NCBI GenBank assembly: GCA_003135035.1
Contig: PLDE01000253.1
Location: forward strand, 1-6,759
Length of the DNA stretch: 6,759 bases
From: Candidatus Dormiibacterota bacterium
Lineage (GTDB): Bacteria; Chloroflexota; Dormibacteria; Aeolococcales; Bog-877
Direction: 5' to 3'
Shown here piece after piece: positions 1 to 5,549 of this stretch (position 1 is the first letter of the stretch; the number at the start of each line of letters is the position of its first letter). The position numbers were made by a program, and so were the translations under genes. Under the pieces are notes generated by a model that worked only from the letters and a program-made list of their open reading frames with translations, did not search any database and was not told where the DNA came from.

Positions 1-272
1 GCATCCTCATCCTCGATGAAGCGACCAGCGCCCTGGACAGCCACAGCGAACGAGCCATCCAGGACGCCCTCGGTCAGCTCATGGCGGGTCGGACCACGAT
101 CGCCATCGCCCACCGCCTCTCGACCATCCTGGCGGCCGACCTGATCATCATGATGGAGCACGGGCAGATCGTCGAGCGGGGCAGCCACAGTCAATTGCTG
201 GCCCAGGAAGGCGCCTATTCGCGCCTCTATCTCGAGCAGTTCGCCCGACAGCCCCTCGAGGTGGCCGGCTGA
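1..272 (+). CDS. ABC transporter ATP-binding protein, C-terminal part (5' end outside window)
   Basis: This is the end of an ATP-binding cassette, probably of an exporter with fused membrane and nucleotide-binding domains; only the last 89 residues are visible, read from base 3. The visible part opens with the Walker B motif ILILDE, including the catalytic glutamate, followed by the D-loop SALD. The H-loop histidine is at visible residue 37, in [10 protein letters not shown]. The tail ([18 protein letters not shown], then a QLL...YSRLYLEQF stretch) is typical of the MsbA-like/type IV ABC exporter family, in which the nucleotide-binding domain ends the polypeptide. Walker A, the signature motif and any membrane domain lie upstream, so the substrate cannot be inferred. 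The gene converges on the membrane-protein gene at 305-760 with a 32-bp gap. Family is confident; exporter class is inferred from the tail. Confidence 0.93.
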   Translation, partial: ILILDEATSALDSHSERAIQDALGQLMAGRTTIAIAHRLSTILAADLIIMMEHGQIVERGSHSQLLAQEGAYSRLYLEQFARQPLEVAG

Positions 273-304
273 GGGTCTGGGCCCGACCTACCGAGAGCGC
301 GCGA

Positions 305-760
305 TCAGGGGGACGACAGGATCGTCCCGACGATCGCCACCAGCGCACAGGCAAGTCCCAAAGTCAGGCTGACGGCGAGGACGCGCCCCGACCAGCGCCG
401 GTCCGGTCTGCCCTCGCGCCCGTCAGCACAGGCGGGAATGGTCCGAAAAGCCAGGAAGCCGACCAGCAGCAAGGGCAGGCCGATCAGGCTGACCAGTCCC
501 AGAATCCCCAAGATCGTCGACCATGCCGCCAGGAGCACGATGGCCGCCGCCAGCCCCCTCGGTGACGGTCGCCGCAGAGCCATCGCCACCAGGATGGCGG
601 GGATCAGAGCCATGCTCGTGAACAAACCAAGGCTCCACCAGGAGGAGGTGCCCTGGACCAGAAGTACGAGCAGATAGGCGACCGCCCAGACGACCATAGC
701 CGCCGCCAACAGCCACAGTCTGGTCCTCGTCCGCGTGTCGAGACCGGATGTCGCTGCCAT
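305..760 (-). CDS. Small multi-spanning membrane protein of unknown function
   Basis: A 151-residue hydrophobic protein that I do not recognise. Predicted membrane segments are at about residues 15-36, 43-62, a long stretch at 70-108 that can hold two helices joined by a short turn, and 125-148, giving four to five passes. A short basic, arginine-rich N-terminus (TRTRTR) precedes the first helix. A hydrophilic charged loop at 111-125 (CADGREGRPDRR) precedes the last helix. There is no signal-peptidase site, cofactor motif or conserved polar residue pattern that would suggest an activity. The ATG at 760 has no clear Shine-Dalgarno sequence, but a TATGCT hexamer lies 11 bp upstream, which would leave a very short leader. 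It converges on the ABC gene and diverges from the VOC gene. Hydrophobicity makes it more credible than its antisense frames; function is unknown. Confidence 0.72.
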   Translation of the reverse strand: MAATSGLDTRTRTRLWLLAAAMVVWAVAYLLVLLVQGTSSWWSLGLFTSMALIPAILVAMALRRPSPRGLAAAIVLLAAWSTILGILGLVSLIGLPLLLVGFLAFRTIPACADGREGRPDRRWSGRVLAVSLTLGLACALVAIVGTILSSP

Positions 761-771
761 CGAGTCTGGGC

Positions 772-777
772 AGCATA
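772..777 (-). promoter_or_regulatory. Putative -10 element (TATGCT) for the membrane-protein gene
   Basis: Read on the minus strand, TATGCT matches the bacterial -10 pattern TANNNT and ends 11 bp before the ATG at 760. Transcription would start near 765, giving a leader of about five bases. No convincing -35 hexamer is seen 16-18 bp upstream. Assigned from position and consensus only. Confidence 0.4.
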
Positions 778-837
778 ACCGGACCCGGAGTGCGGATAGA
801 CCCCGGATGAGACTGGATGGCCAGACCCGGGGTCGGC

Positions 838-843
838 TAGGAT
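838..843 (+). promoter_or_regulatory. Putative -10 element (TAGGAT) for the VOC gene, leaderless or near-leaderless
   Basis: TAGGAT fits TANNNT and ends 8 bp before the GTG at 852, so transcription would begin within a base or two of the start codon. The same bases contain AGGA (839-842), which could instead be a weak Shine-Dalgarno sequence 9 bp from the GTG; the sequence alone cannot separate the two readings. No good -35 is seen. Three copies of GACCC(C)GG lie just upstream, at 782-788, 799-806 and 824-830. Confidence 0.5.
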
Positions 844-851
844 TTCTCTCT

Positions 852-1214
852 GTGAGTGCCCGCCTTTACGGGGTAGTTATCGACTCCCGCGATCCCCCTG
901 CGCTGGCCCGTTTTTGGGCCCAGGTACTGGCGTTCCCGATTGTGTTCGAGGAACCCGACGAAGTCGTCGTTGCCCGCGACGACGACACCTACCCGGCTTT
1001 GATCTTCGTCCCCGTGCCCGAGACCAAGTCGGTGAAGAATCGACTCCACCTCGATCTCGCCCCCGACGATCGCGACCGGGAGGTGGCTCGGCTCCTGGCG
1101 CTGGGAGCGACCCGAGCCGAGGTCGGCCAGGGTCCCGACGTCAGCTGGGTCGTTCTGGCTGATCCCGAGGGCAACGAGTTCTGCGTGCTCAGCACCCGCG
1201 AGGGCGGCGTCTAG
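852..1214 (+). CDS. VOC-superfamily (glyoxalase-like) protein
   Basis: A 120-residue single-domain protein of the vicinal oxygen chelate superfamily, closest in pattern to the short glyoxalase-like proteins common in actinobacteria. Two beta-alpha-beta-beta-beta halves are visible. The first begins LYGVVIDSRDPPALARFWAQVL (given here as LYGVVIDSRDPP then ALARFWAQVL). The second begins RLHLDLAPDD at residues 64-73 and ends with VLADPEGNEFCVLS at 101-114. His66 and Glu109 sit where metal-binding residues lie in metal-dependent members, but many relatives of this type have no demonstrated enzyme activity. The frame is open back to 735, but the GTG at 852 is chosen because family homology starts there, a -10/AGGA element lies just upstream, and the longer form would overlap the divergent gene. 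It ends 12 bp from the glyS stop. Substrate unknown. Confidence 0.85.
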   Translation: MSARLYGVVIDSRDPPALARFWAQVLAFPIVFEEPDEVVVARDDDTYPALIFVPVPETKSVKNRLHLDLAPDDRDREVARLLALGATRAEVGQGPDVSWVVLADPEGNEFCVLSTREGGV

Positions 1215-1229
1215 TCGACTTCTCGACTA
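1212..1229. terminator. Short perfect hairpin joining the two convergent stop codons (VOC / glyS)
   Basis: TAGTCGA (1212-1218) and TCGACTA (1223-1229) are perfect inverted repeats around a 4-base loop, CTTC. The left arm starts with the VOC stop TAG, and the right arm ends with the complement of the glyS stop TAG, so both stops lie in the stem. A bidirectional transcript-end structure is plausible, but there is no T-tract on either side and a 7-bp stem is short. A protein-binding palindrome or chance is the alternative. Confidence 0.4.
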
Positions 1230-2546
1230 CTCTCCCAGCTGGAGTTTTTCGGCGCAGACGGCGGCCAGCTGATCGAGTGAGACCCGTACCTGCTCCATCG
1301 TGTCCCGGTCGCGGATGGTCACCGCCTGGTCCTCCAGGCTCTCAAAGTCGACGGTGATTGCCAGCGGGGTGCCGATCTCGTCCTGGCGCCGGTAGCGCCG
1401 CCCCAGAGACTGGGTGTCGTCGTAGTCGGTGGAGAACTGCGCCCGGAGCCCATGCTCGACCCGGCGGGCCAGTTCCACCAGTTCCGGCTTGCGTTGCAAA
1501 GGTAGGACGGCCACCTGAAAGGGCGCGATGTTGGGCTTCAGGTGGAGCACCACTCTGGTCTCGCCACGGACCTCCTCCTCCGCGTAGGCGTCCAGGAGCA
1601 GGGACAGGAAGGTGCGGTCTACCCCCAGGGCCGGCTCGACCACGTACGGGAGGTAGCGCTCGTTGGTCTGGGGATCGGTGTACTGAAGGTCGCGGCCGCT
1701 GGCCTCCTGGTGGCGGCGCAGGTCAAAGTCGCCGCGCCGGGCGATCCCCTCCAGCTCTGCCCAACCCCAGGGATAGAGGTATTCAATCTCGCTCGATGCC
1801 AGGGCGTAGTGAGCCTTCTCGCGCTCACCGTGCGGACGCAGGCGGAGATGGCTGCGCTTCAGCCCCAGGGATTCGTGCCAGGCCATCCGCTGCTCGCACC
1901 AGTACTCGAACCACTGGGCATCCTGACCGGGCTGACAGAACCACTCCATCTCCATCATCTCCAGCTCGCGGAGCCGAAAGATGAAGTTGCCGGTAGAGAT
2001 CTCGTTGCGGAAGCTGCGCCCGATCTGGGCGATGCCGAAGGGTATCCGCTGCCGTGAGCTGTTGACCACGTTCTTGAAGTTGACAAACATGCCCTGAGCG
2101 GTCTCAGGTCGCAGGTAGACGACCGAGCCCTCGTCCTCCACCGGGCCCACGAAGGTCTTAAACATGAGGTTGAACTGGCGGGGTTGGCTGAGGGGACCGC
2201 CGCAGTTGGGGCAGGTGGTTCCCTCCAGTTGGTCCGCCCGCCAGCGCTGGTGGCACTTGCCGAGGCAGTCCACCAGCGGGTCGCTGAAGTTGGTCAAGTG
2301 GCCCGACGCCTGCCAGACGGCGGGGTTCATCAGGATGGCCGCCTCGACCCCTTCGACGTCGTCGCGCAGCTCGACCATCTGGCGCCACCAGGCGTCGCGG
2401 ATGTGCCGGCGCAGGCGAACCCCGAGGGGCCCGAAGTCGTAGACAGCATTGATGCCGCCGTAGATCTCACTGCTCTGAAACACGAAACCGCGCCGCTTGC
2501 AGAGGGAGACCAGGGTCTCCAGGGAATTGGCGGCGGGCTCCGTCAT
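1227..2546 (-). CDS. glyS: Glycyl-tRNA synthetase, single-chain alpha2 type (class II)
   Basis: Charges tRNA-Gly with glycine in the cytoplasm. At 439 residues it is the homodimeric type found in actinobacteria, Thermus, archaea and eukaryotes, not the alpha-beta GlyQ/GlyS type; it is a little short for the family. The N-terminal catalytic start (FQSSEIYGGINAVYDFGP, residues 23-40) is diagnostic. A zinc-ribbon-like insertion follows, with Cys94, Cys98, Cys112 and Cys115. Next come YLRPETAQGMFVNF (144-157) and class II motif 2 (IGRSFRNEIS at 175-184, then FRLRELEMMEMEWF). Motif 3 is LGVDRTFLSLLLDAY (307-321). The anticodon-binding HGTP domain runs from about 335 to 436, with IGTPLAITVDFESLED at 391-406. 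The ATG at 2546 is supported by GGAGG five bases upstream. It lies 62 bp behind the S51-like gene on the same strand, with a possible promoter of its own. Confidence 0.97.
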   Translation of the reverse strand: MTEPAANSLETLVSLCKRRGFVFQSSEIYGGINAVYDFGPLGVRLRRHIRDAWWRQMVELRDDVEGVEAAILMNPAVWQASGHLTNFSDPLVDCLGKCHQRWRADQLEGTTCPNCGGPLSQPRQFNLMFKTFVGPVEDEGSVVYLRPETAQGMFVNFKNVVNSSRQRIPFGIAQIGRSFRNEISTGNFIFRLRELEMMEMEWFCQPGQDAQWFEYWCEQRMAWHESLGLKRSHLRLRPHGEREKAHYALASSEIEYLYPWGWAELEGIARRGDFDLRRHQEASGRDLQYTDPQTNERYLPYVVEPALGVDRTFLSLLLDAYAEEEVRGETRVVLHLKPNIAPFQVAVLPLQRKPELVELARRVEHGLRAQFSTDYDDTQSLGRRYRRQDEIGTPLAITVDFESLEDQAVTIRDRDTMEQVRVSLDQLAAVCAEKLQLGE

Positions 2547-2551
2547 TGCGG

Positions 2552-2556
2552 CCTCC
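2552..2556 (-). promoter_or_regulatory. Shine-Dalgarno sequence of glyS (GGAGG)
   Basis: On the minus strand GGAGG lies five bases before the ATG at 2546 and fixes that start. It is the clearest ribosome binding site in the window; most other visible starts lack one. Confidence 0.75.
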
Positions 2557-2608
2557 AGCGGTCCCGGCTGGGCGCGCCGGAGTGGGATCTGGGCTCAGCC
2601 AGTGGCCG

Positions 2609-3316
2609 TCATTCTACGGGCGGGGATGGACCGTCCTCGCCGACCGGCCGCTCCCCCCGGGGAGTCACGACCAGCGCTCGGCCCGGGCCTCGGGTGACCC
2701 AGCTCACTCCATCCCAGCAAGCTCCGGTGGACTCGTCGATGGCGATCACCTCCCCCGCCTGGGCCAATCGCTGAGCCGTCTCTCGCCAGCGCCGATTCGC
2801 ACCCCGCCAGTGGGGAATCACGGCGGCGCTGAAAAAGCCCAGACCGGGACGGGTGGCAAAACCCTGACCGGGAACCAGGCAGACCCCCCCCAGGACCATG
2901 GCCCCAGCACTGGAACCGGCAATCGGAACCCCCTCGCGGTAACGGGCGAGAAGGGCACTGGCGGCGGGTGTATCCCGAAGGGCATGCTGTGCCGAGCCGG
3001 GATCGCCACCGCAGAGATAGATGGCGGCGGACTCAGCCAGTTGGGCGAGAAGGCGGGGATCGGCGGCATCACGGCGGGTCTGAATCTGACAGCCCTCCAC
3101 GGTCGCGCCCAGAGACCGGAAGTGCTCAGCGGCCCAGCGGACCTGGGTATCGGGTATGTCCTGGGCGGCCGAGGTGATCACAGTCACTCCCGCCCGGGAG
3201 GCGCGGGCGAGCCACCAAGCGTCAGCTTCGTCCGACGCCTGCTTCCACTCGTTGCCACCGAGCAGCATGAGCGTCCGCCGAGCGCCTCTGCCGAGCTGGG
3301 AGGGGGTTGCCGCCAC
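2609..3316 (-). CDS. Peptidase S51 / cyanophycinase-like, type 1 glutamine amidotransferase-fold protein
   Basis: A 235-residue protein of the S51 serine peptidase family, which includes aspartyl dipeptidase PepE and cyanophycinase. The fold is that of class I glutamine amidotransferases, with a serine nucleophile. Visible features in order: LMLLGGNEW (16-24), which forms the first strand and the GG loop; VTVITSAAQD (44-53); IYLCGGDPGSAQHAL (99-113), matching the family GGD motif; and the nucleophile elbow PIAGSSAGAMVLGG (131-144) with Ser136 as the probable catalytic serine. VIPHW (166-170, His169) and IAIDESTGACWDG (191-203, Glu195) follow, in places that fit a Ser-His-Glu triad by analogy. 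There is no signal peptide, so it is probably cytosolic. The GTG at 3316 is chosen because a -10-like element stands just before it; Met17 would cut into the first strand. Substrate is not deducible: beta-aspartyl peptides, cyanophycin or others. Confidence 0.88.
   Translation of the reverse strand: MAATPSQLGRGARRTLMLLGGNEWKQASDEADAWWLARASRAGVTVITSAAQDIPDTQVRWAAEHFRSLGATVEGCQIQTRRDAADPRLLAQLAESAAIYLCGGDPGSAQHALRDTPAASALLARYREGVPIAGSSAGAMVLGGVCLVPGQGFATRPGLGFFSAAVIPHWRGANRRWRETAQRLAQAGEVIAIDESTGACWDGVSWVTRGPGRALVVTPRGERPVGEDGPSPPVE
2611..2616 (-). promoter_or_regulatory. Putative -10 element (TAGAAT) for glyS, overlapping the upstream stop codon
   Basis: TAGAAT on the minus strand is one base from TATAAT and fits TANNNT. 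It overlaps the last two codons and stop of the S51-like gene (GTA GAA TGA). Transcription would start near 2604, giving a leader of about 58 bases that carries the glyS Shine-Dalgarno sequence. No good -35 is seen about 17 bp upstream, so read-through from the S51-like gene remains possible. Confidence 0.42.
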
Positions 3317-3322
3317 GGGACC

Positions 3323-3328
3323 ATTGTC
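3323..3328 (-). promoter_or_regulatory. Putative -10 element (GACAAT) for the S51-like gene
   Basis: GACAAT on the minus strand matches four of six TATAAT positions, including the invariant second A and last T, and ends six bases before the GTG at 3316. This is the same spacing as in the divergent cysS promoter and would give a leaderless mRNA. There is no Shine-Dalgarno sequence in the six bases between. Weaker than the opposite promoter. Confidence 0.35.
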
Positions 3329-3368
3329 GGCACCGGGGCCTTACTTCAGGTACTTTCCGGTCCACTGC

Positions 3369-3374
3369 TAGCAT
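3369..3374 (+). promoter_or_regulatory. Putative -10 element (TAGCAT) for the cysS fusion gene, leaderless
   Basis: TAGCAT fits TANNNT and ends six bases before the GTG at 3381, which puts the expected transcription start on the start codon itself. No purine-rich ribosome binding site precedes the GTG. A weak -35 candidate, TTCAGG (3345-3350), stands 18 bp upstream. The whole divergent region shared with the S51-like gene is only 64 bp. Confidence 0.52.
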
Positions 3375-3380
3375 CGCGGT

Positions 3381-5549
3381 GTGCTCCGGCTCCACGACAC
3401 CCTGACCAGACAGGTCCGAGAGGTGGAACCACGCGAGCCACCGCGACTGCGCATGTACAGTTGCGGTCCCACCGTCTACCGCTCGGTCCACATTGGCAAC
3501 CTGCGCACCTACCTACTGGCAGATTGGATCAAGCGGGTCGCCCGCAGCCAGGGCTGGCAGGTGATGCACGTGAAGAACATCACCGACGTCGGCCACATGC
3601 GCCAGGAGATGGCTGAACGCGGCGGCGACAAGGTGATCGCCGCGGCTCTCGCCGCCGGCAAGAGTCCGGCCGAAATCGCCGGAGAGTTCGAGGCCGAATT
3701 CCACCGCGCCGAGGCCATGCTGGGGATTGAGCCGGCGGACGTCTTTCCCCGCGCCACCGATCACGTGCCCCAGATGGTGGCCCTGGTCGAGCGCCTCCTC
3801 GAGCGCGGACTTGCCTACACCGTGGACGGGACCGTCTACTTCGACACCGCCGCCCAGCCCGCCTATGGGGCCCTCTCCGGCAACTCCCTCGAACAACTCC
3901 AGCGCGCGGCGGGGGCCGAGCCAGACCCGGCCAAGCGTCACCCCGCCGACTTCACCCTCTGGCGTCAGGCCGAGCCCGGCCGGCAGCTGATGGTCTGGGA
4001 CAGTCCCTTTGGAAGGGGATACCCCGGTTGGCACATCGAGTGCTCGGCGATGTCAATGGCCTACCTCGGGGAGGAGATCGACCTGCACACCGGCGGGGTC
4101 GACAACATCTTCCCCCACCACGAGGACGAGTTGGCTCAGAGCGAAGGCGCGACCTCGACCACCTTCGTTCGCCACTGGGTGCACGGGCAGCACCTGCTCG
4201 CTGATGGGGTCAAGATGGCTAAGTCCCAGGGCAACGTCTACACCGTGCAGGACCTGCTTGATCGCGGTTTCGATCCCCTCGCCTTCCGCTACCTCTGTGC
4301 CACCGTGCGCTACGGGACGCGGCTCAACTTCACCTTGGCCTCGTTGGCAGCAGCCCAGCGCGGACTGCAGCGTCTGCGCCAGCTGGCTTCCCGCGACGAC
4401 GGCGCGGCCGACCCCGCCCGGGTGCTGACACTGGCCGACGCTGTCCAGGCGGCGCTCGAGGACAACCTCGATCTACCCCGCGCCCTAGCCCAGGTGTGGA
4501 CGTTCGCTCGGGCCCGGGACCTCTCCGGAGCGACCCGGCGCGCCGGGTTGCTCCAGGCCGACGCCTGGCTCGGACTCGGCCTGGAGCAACCCTTCCCCGC
4601 GCTGCCCGATCCCGGGTCCTGGCGCACCCTGGCCGACTCCCGTACGCAGGAACGGCGCCAAGGAGACTTTCCCCGGGCCGACGCGGCCCGGGTCTCGCTG
4701 CTCAACTTGGGAGTTGTCCCTGAAGACGGCCCCGGAGAGACCGCCTACCGCGTCGCGTCCGCCCTGGATCGCCGCCACGGATTGATCTCCTCTCCGCTCG
4801 AGGTTGCCGATCAGCGCGGCGAGCCCGACCTTGGCGAGATCTCGGTGAGCATTGTCAGCAACGGCTATCCCGATGATCTGGCCCGCTGCGTAGCCAGCAT
4901 CCAGAGATACCGAGGTGAGCACTCGGTCGAGATCCTGATCGTCGACAACGACTCCAAGGACGTAGCTCCCCGGTTGCAACGGCTGGCCCAGGAGGATTCT
5001 TCGATCCAGACGTTCCACGCCGATCACCAGCTAGGAGAAGGTGCTGCCCGCAACGCCACCCTGCGGGCTGCCCGCGGTGAGCTGATCTTGATCCTGGACA
5101 CCGGGGTGGAGCTCACCGGCGACTGCTTCACCCCTCTGTTGATGCTTCTTCGCGATCCCGAGATCGGAGCGGTAGGTCGTTGGGGTGCGCTCAGCCGCGA
5201 CATGCGCGAGTTCGTCGACGCCGAGACGATTGATGTGGATGCCATCGACGGCTACTGTTTGGCCTTCAAGCGCGGGCGGCTGCAGGAGACGGGCCTGTTC
5301 GATGAGCGCTATCGCTTCTACCGCCTGCTTGATTTCAACTACTCGCTCACCTTGCGCTCCCTCGGGCTCAAGCAGCACCGCGTCGCCGACCTGCCCGTGA
5401 TCATGCATCAGCATCGGGGCTGGGAGGAGACCGACCCCGACGAGCGGGAGCGGCTCAGCCGGCTCAACTTCCGCCGCTTCTTCGAGCGCTGGCACCACCG
5501 GCCGGATCTCCTCCTATCGGCTGATCCGGCCGCCTCCGTCCACAGCTGA
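3381..5549 (+). CDS. cysS: Cysteinyl-tRNA synthetase fused to a C-terminal GT2-like glycosyltransferase domain
   Basis: A 722-residue two-part protein; ordinary CysRS is about 460 residues. The first part should charge tRNA-Cys and looks complete. CGPTVY (28-33) and HIGN (37-40, the HIGH signature) open the Rossmann core. Predicted zinc ligands are Cys28, Cys221 (GWHIECSAMS), His246 and Glu250 (FPHHEDELAQSE). KMAKS (278-282) replaces KMSKS. A DALR helical region lies at about 345-405, and the C-terminal tRNA-binding segment (RRQGDFPRADAARVSLLNLG) at 425-444. After a linker at about 457-485 comes a GT2-like domain: VSIVSNGYPDDLARCVASI from 489, ILIVDNDSKD (518-527), AARNATLRAARGELILILD (555-573) and ETGLFDERYRFY (636-647). 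The usual DXD is DTG at 573-575, and the acceptor-side ED motif reads LLDF, so catalysis is uncertain. The GTG start gives the standard CysRS opening LRLHDTLTR. An in-frame GTG at 4845 sits exactly at the GT2 boundary and could be an internal start. Confidence 0.95.
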   Translation: MLRLHDTLTRQVREVEPREPPRLRMYSCGPTVYRSVHIGNLRTYLLADWIKRVARSQGWQVMHVKNITDVGHMRQEMAERGGDKVIAAALAAGKSPAEIAGEFEAEFHRAEAMLGIEPADVFPRATDHVPQMVALVERLLERGLAYTVDGTVYFDTAAQPAYGALSGNSLEQLQRAAGAEPDPAKRHPADFTLWRQAEPGRQLMVWDSPFGRGYPGWHIECSAMSMAYLGEEIDLHTGGVDNIFPHHEDELAQSEGATSTTFVRHWVHGQHLLADGVKMAKSQGNVYTVQDLLDRGFDPLAFRYLCATVRYGTRLNFTLASLAAAQRGLQRLRQLASRDDGAADPARVLTLADAVQAALEDNLDLPRALAQVWTFARARDLSGATRRAGLLQADAWLGLGLEQPFPALPDPGSWRTLADSRTQERRQGDFPRADAARVSLLNLGVVPEDGPGETAYRVASALDRRHGLISSPLEVADQRGEPDLGEISVSIVSNGYPDDLARCVASIQRYRGEHSVEILIVDNDSKDVAPRLQRLAQEDSSIQTFHADHQLGEGAARNATLRAARGELILILDTGVELTGDCFTPLLMLLRDPEIGAVGRWGALSRDMREFVDAETIDVDAIDGYCLAFKRGRLQETGLFDERYRFYRLLDFNYSLTLRSLGLKQHRVADLPVIMHQHRGWEETDPDERERLSRLNFRRFFERWHHRPDLLLSADPAASVHS
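4545..4592. repeat. Perfect 17-bp inverted repeat inside the cysS fusion gene
   Basis: The arm GGGTTGCTCCAGGCCGA (4545-4561) is exactly repeated in inverse as TCGGCCTGGAGCAACCC (4576-4592), with a 14-base loop. It encodes residues 389-404, near the end of the DALR region of CysRS. In RNA it would form a very stable hairpin. No T-run follows on either strand, so it is not a canonical intrinsic terminator. Role unknown; the repeat itself is read directly from the sequence. Confidence 0.9.
4672..4692. repeat. GC-only 9-bp hairpin with a 3-base loop inside the cysS fusion gene
   Basis: CCCGGGCCG (4672-4680) pairs perfectly with CGGCCCGGG (4684-4692) around the loop ACG. It lies 80 bp after the larger inverted repeat and about 150 bp before the start of the GT2 domain, encoding the PRADAAR stretch of the CysRS C-terminus. 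A hairpin of this size can arise by chance in DNA this GC-rich. Confidence 0.75.

Noticed and set aside
273..304. Weak inverted repeat GGTC/GACC between the ABC gene and the membrane-protein gene as a terminator
   Set aside because: Only four pairs around a 7-base loop and no T-tract, so it cannot be told from chance, unlike the repeats at the other two convergent junctions.
735..851. N-terminal extension of the VOC protein from the ATG at 735
   Set aside because: It would overlap the start of the divergent membrane-protein gene, encodes an Arg-rich stretch with no homology pattern, and the domain begins right after the GTG at 852.
1087..1121. 8-bp inverted repeat CTCGGCTC/GAGCCGAG inside the VOC gene
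   Set aside because: A 19-base loop, a competing GCTCC/GGAGC pairing inside it, and GC-rich coding sequence make coincidence likely.
1542..2057. 171-codon plus-strand open frame opposite glyS
   Set aside because: Antisense to the conserved catalytic core of GlyRS, with no domain features. Other open frames over glyS were dismissed for the same reason.
2547..2608. Possible T-box or other riboswitch leader for glyS; the leader contains GGGACCGC, loosely like the T-box GGNACC motif
   Set aside because: The leader is only about 60 bases, far too short for a full T-box with its specifier stem, and no terminator/antiterminator pair is visible.
2546..3616. Long plus-strand open frame of 356 codons opposite the S51-like gene and reaching into cysS
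   Set aside because: It is antisense to a gene with clear S51 motifs and overlaps the cysS start in another frame. Its translation is rich in Gly, Pro and Arg with no recognisable domain, as expected for shadow frames in GC-rich DNA.
4750..4850. Sequencing frameshift or missed stop as the cause of the CysRS-GT2 fusion
   Set aside because: The frame is continuous with plausible coding sequence through the linker, and both domains are intact in the same frame. A single-base stop loss cannot be excluded from one sequence, so the check is listed under the fusion finding.
5031..5498. 155-codon minus-strand open frame opposite the GT2 domain
   Set aside because: Complementary-strand shadow of a coding frame with recognisable GT2 motifs; no promoter or ribosome binding site seen.
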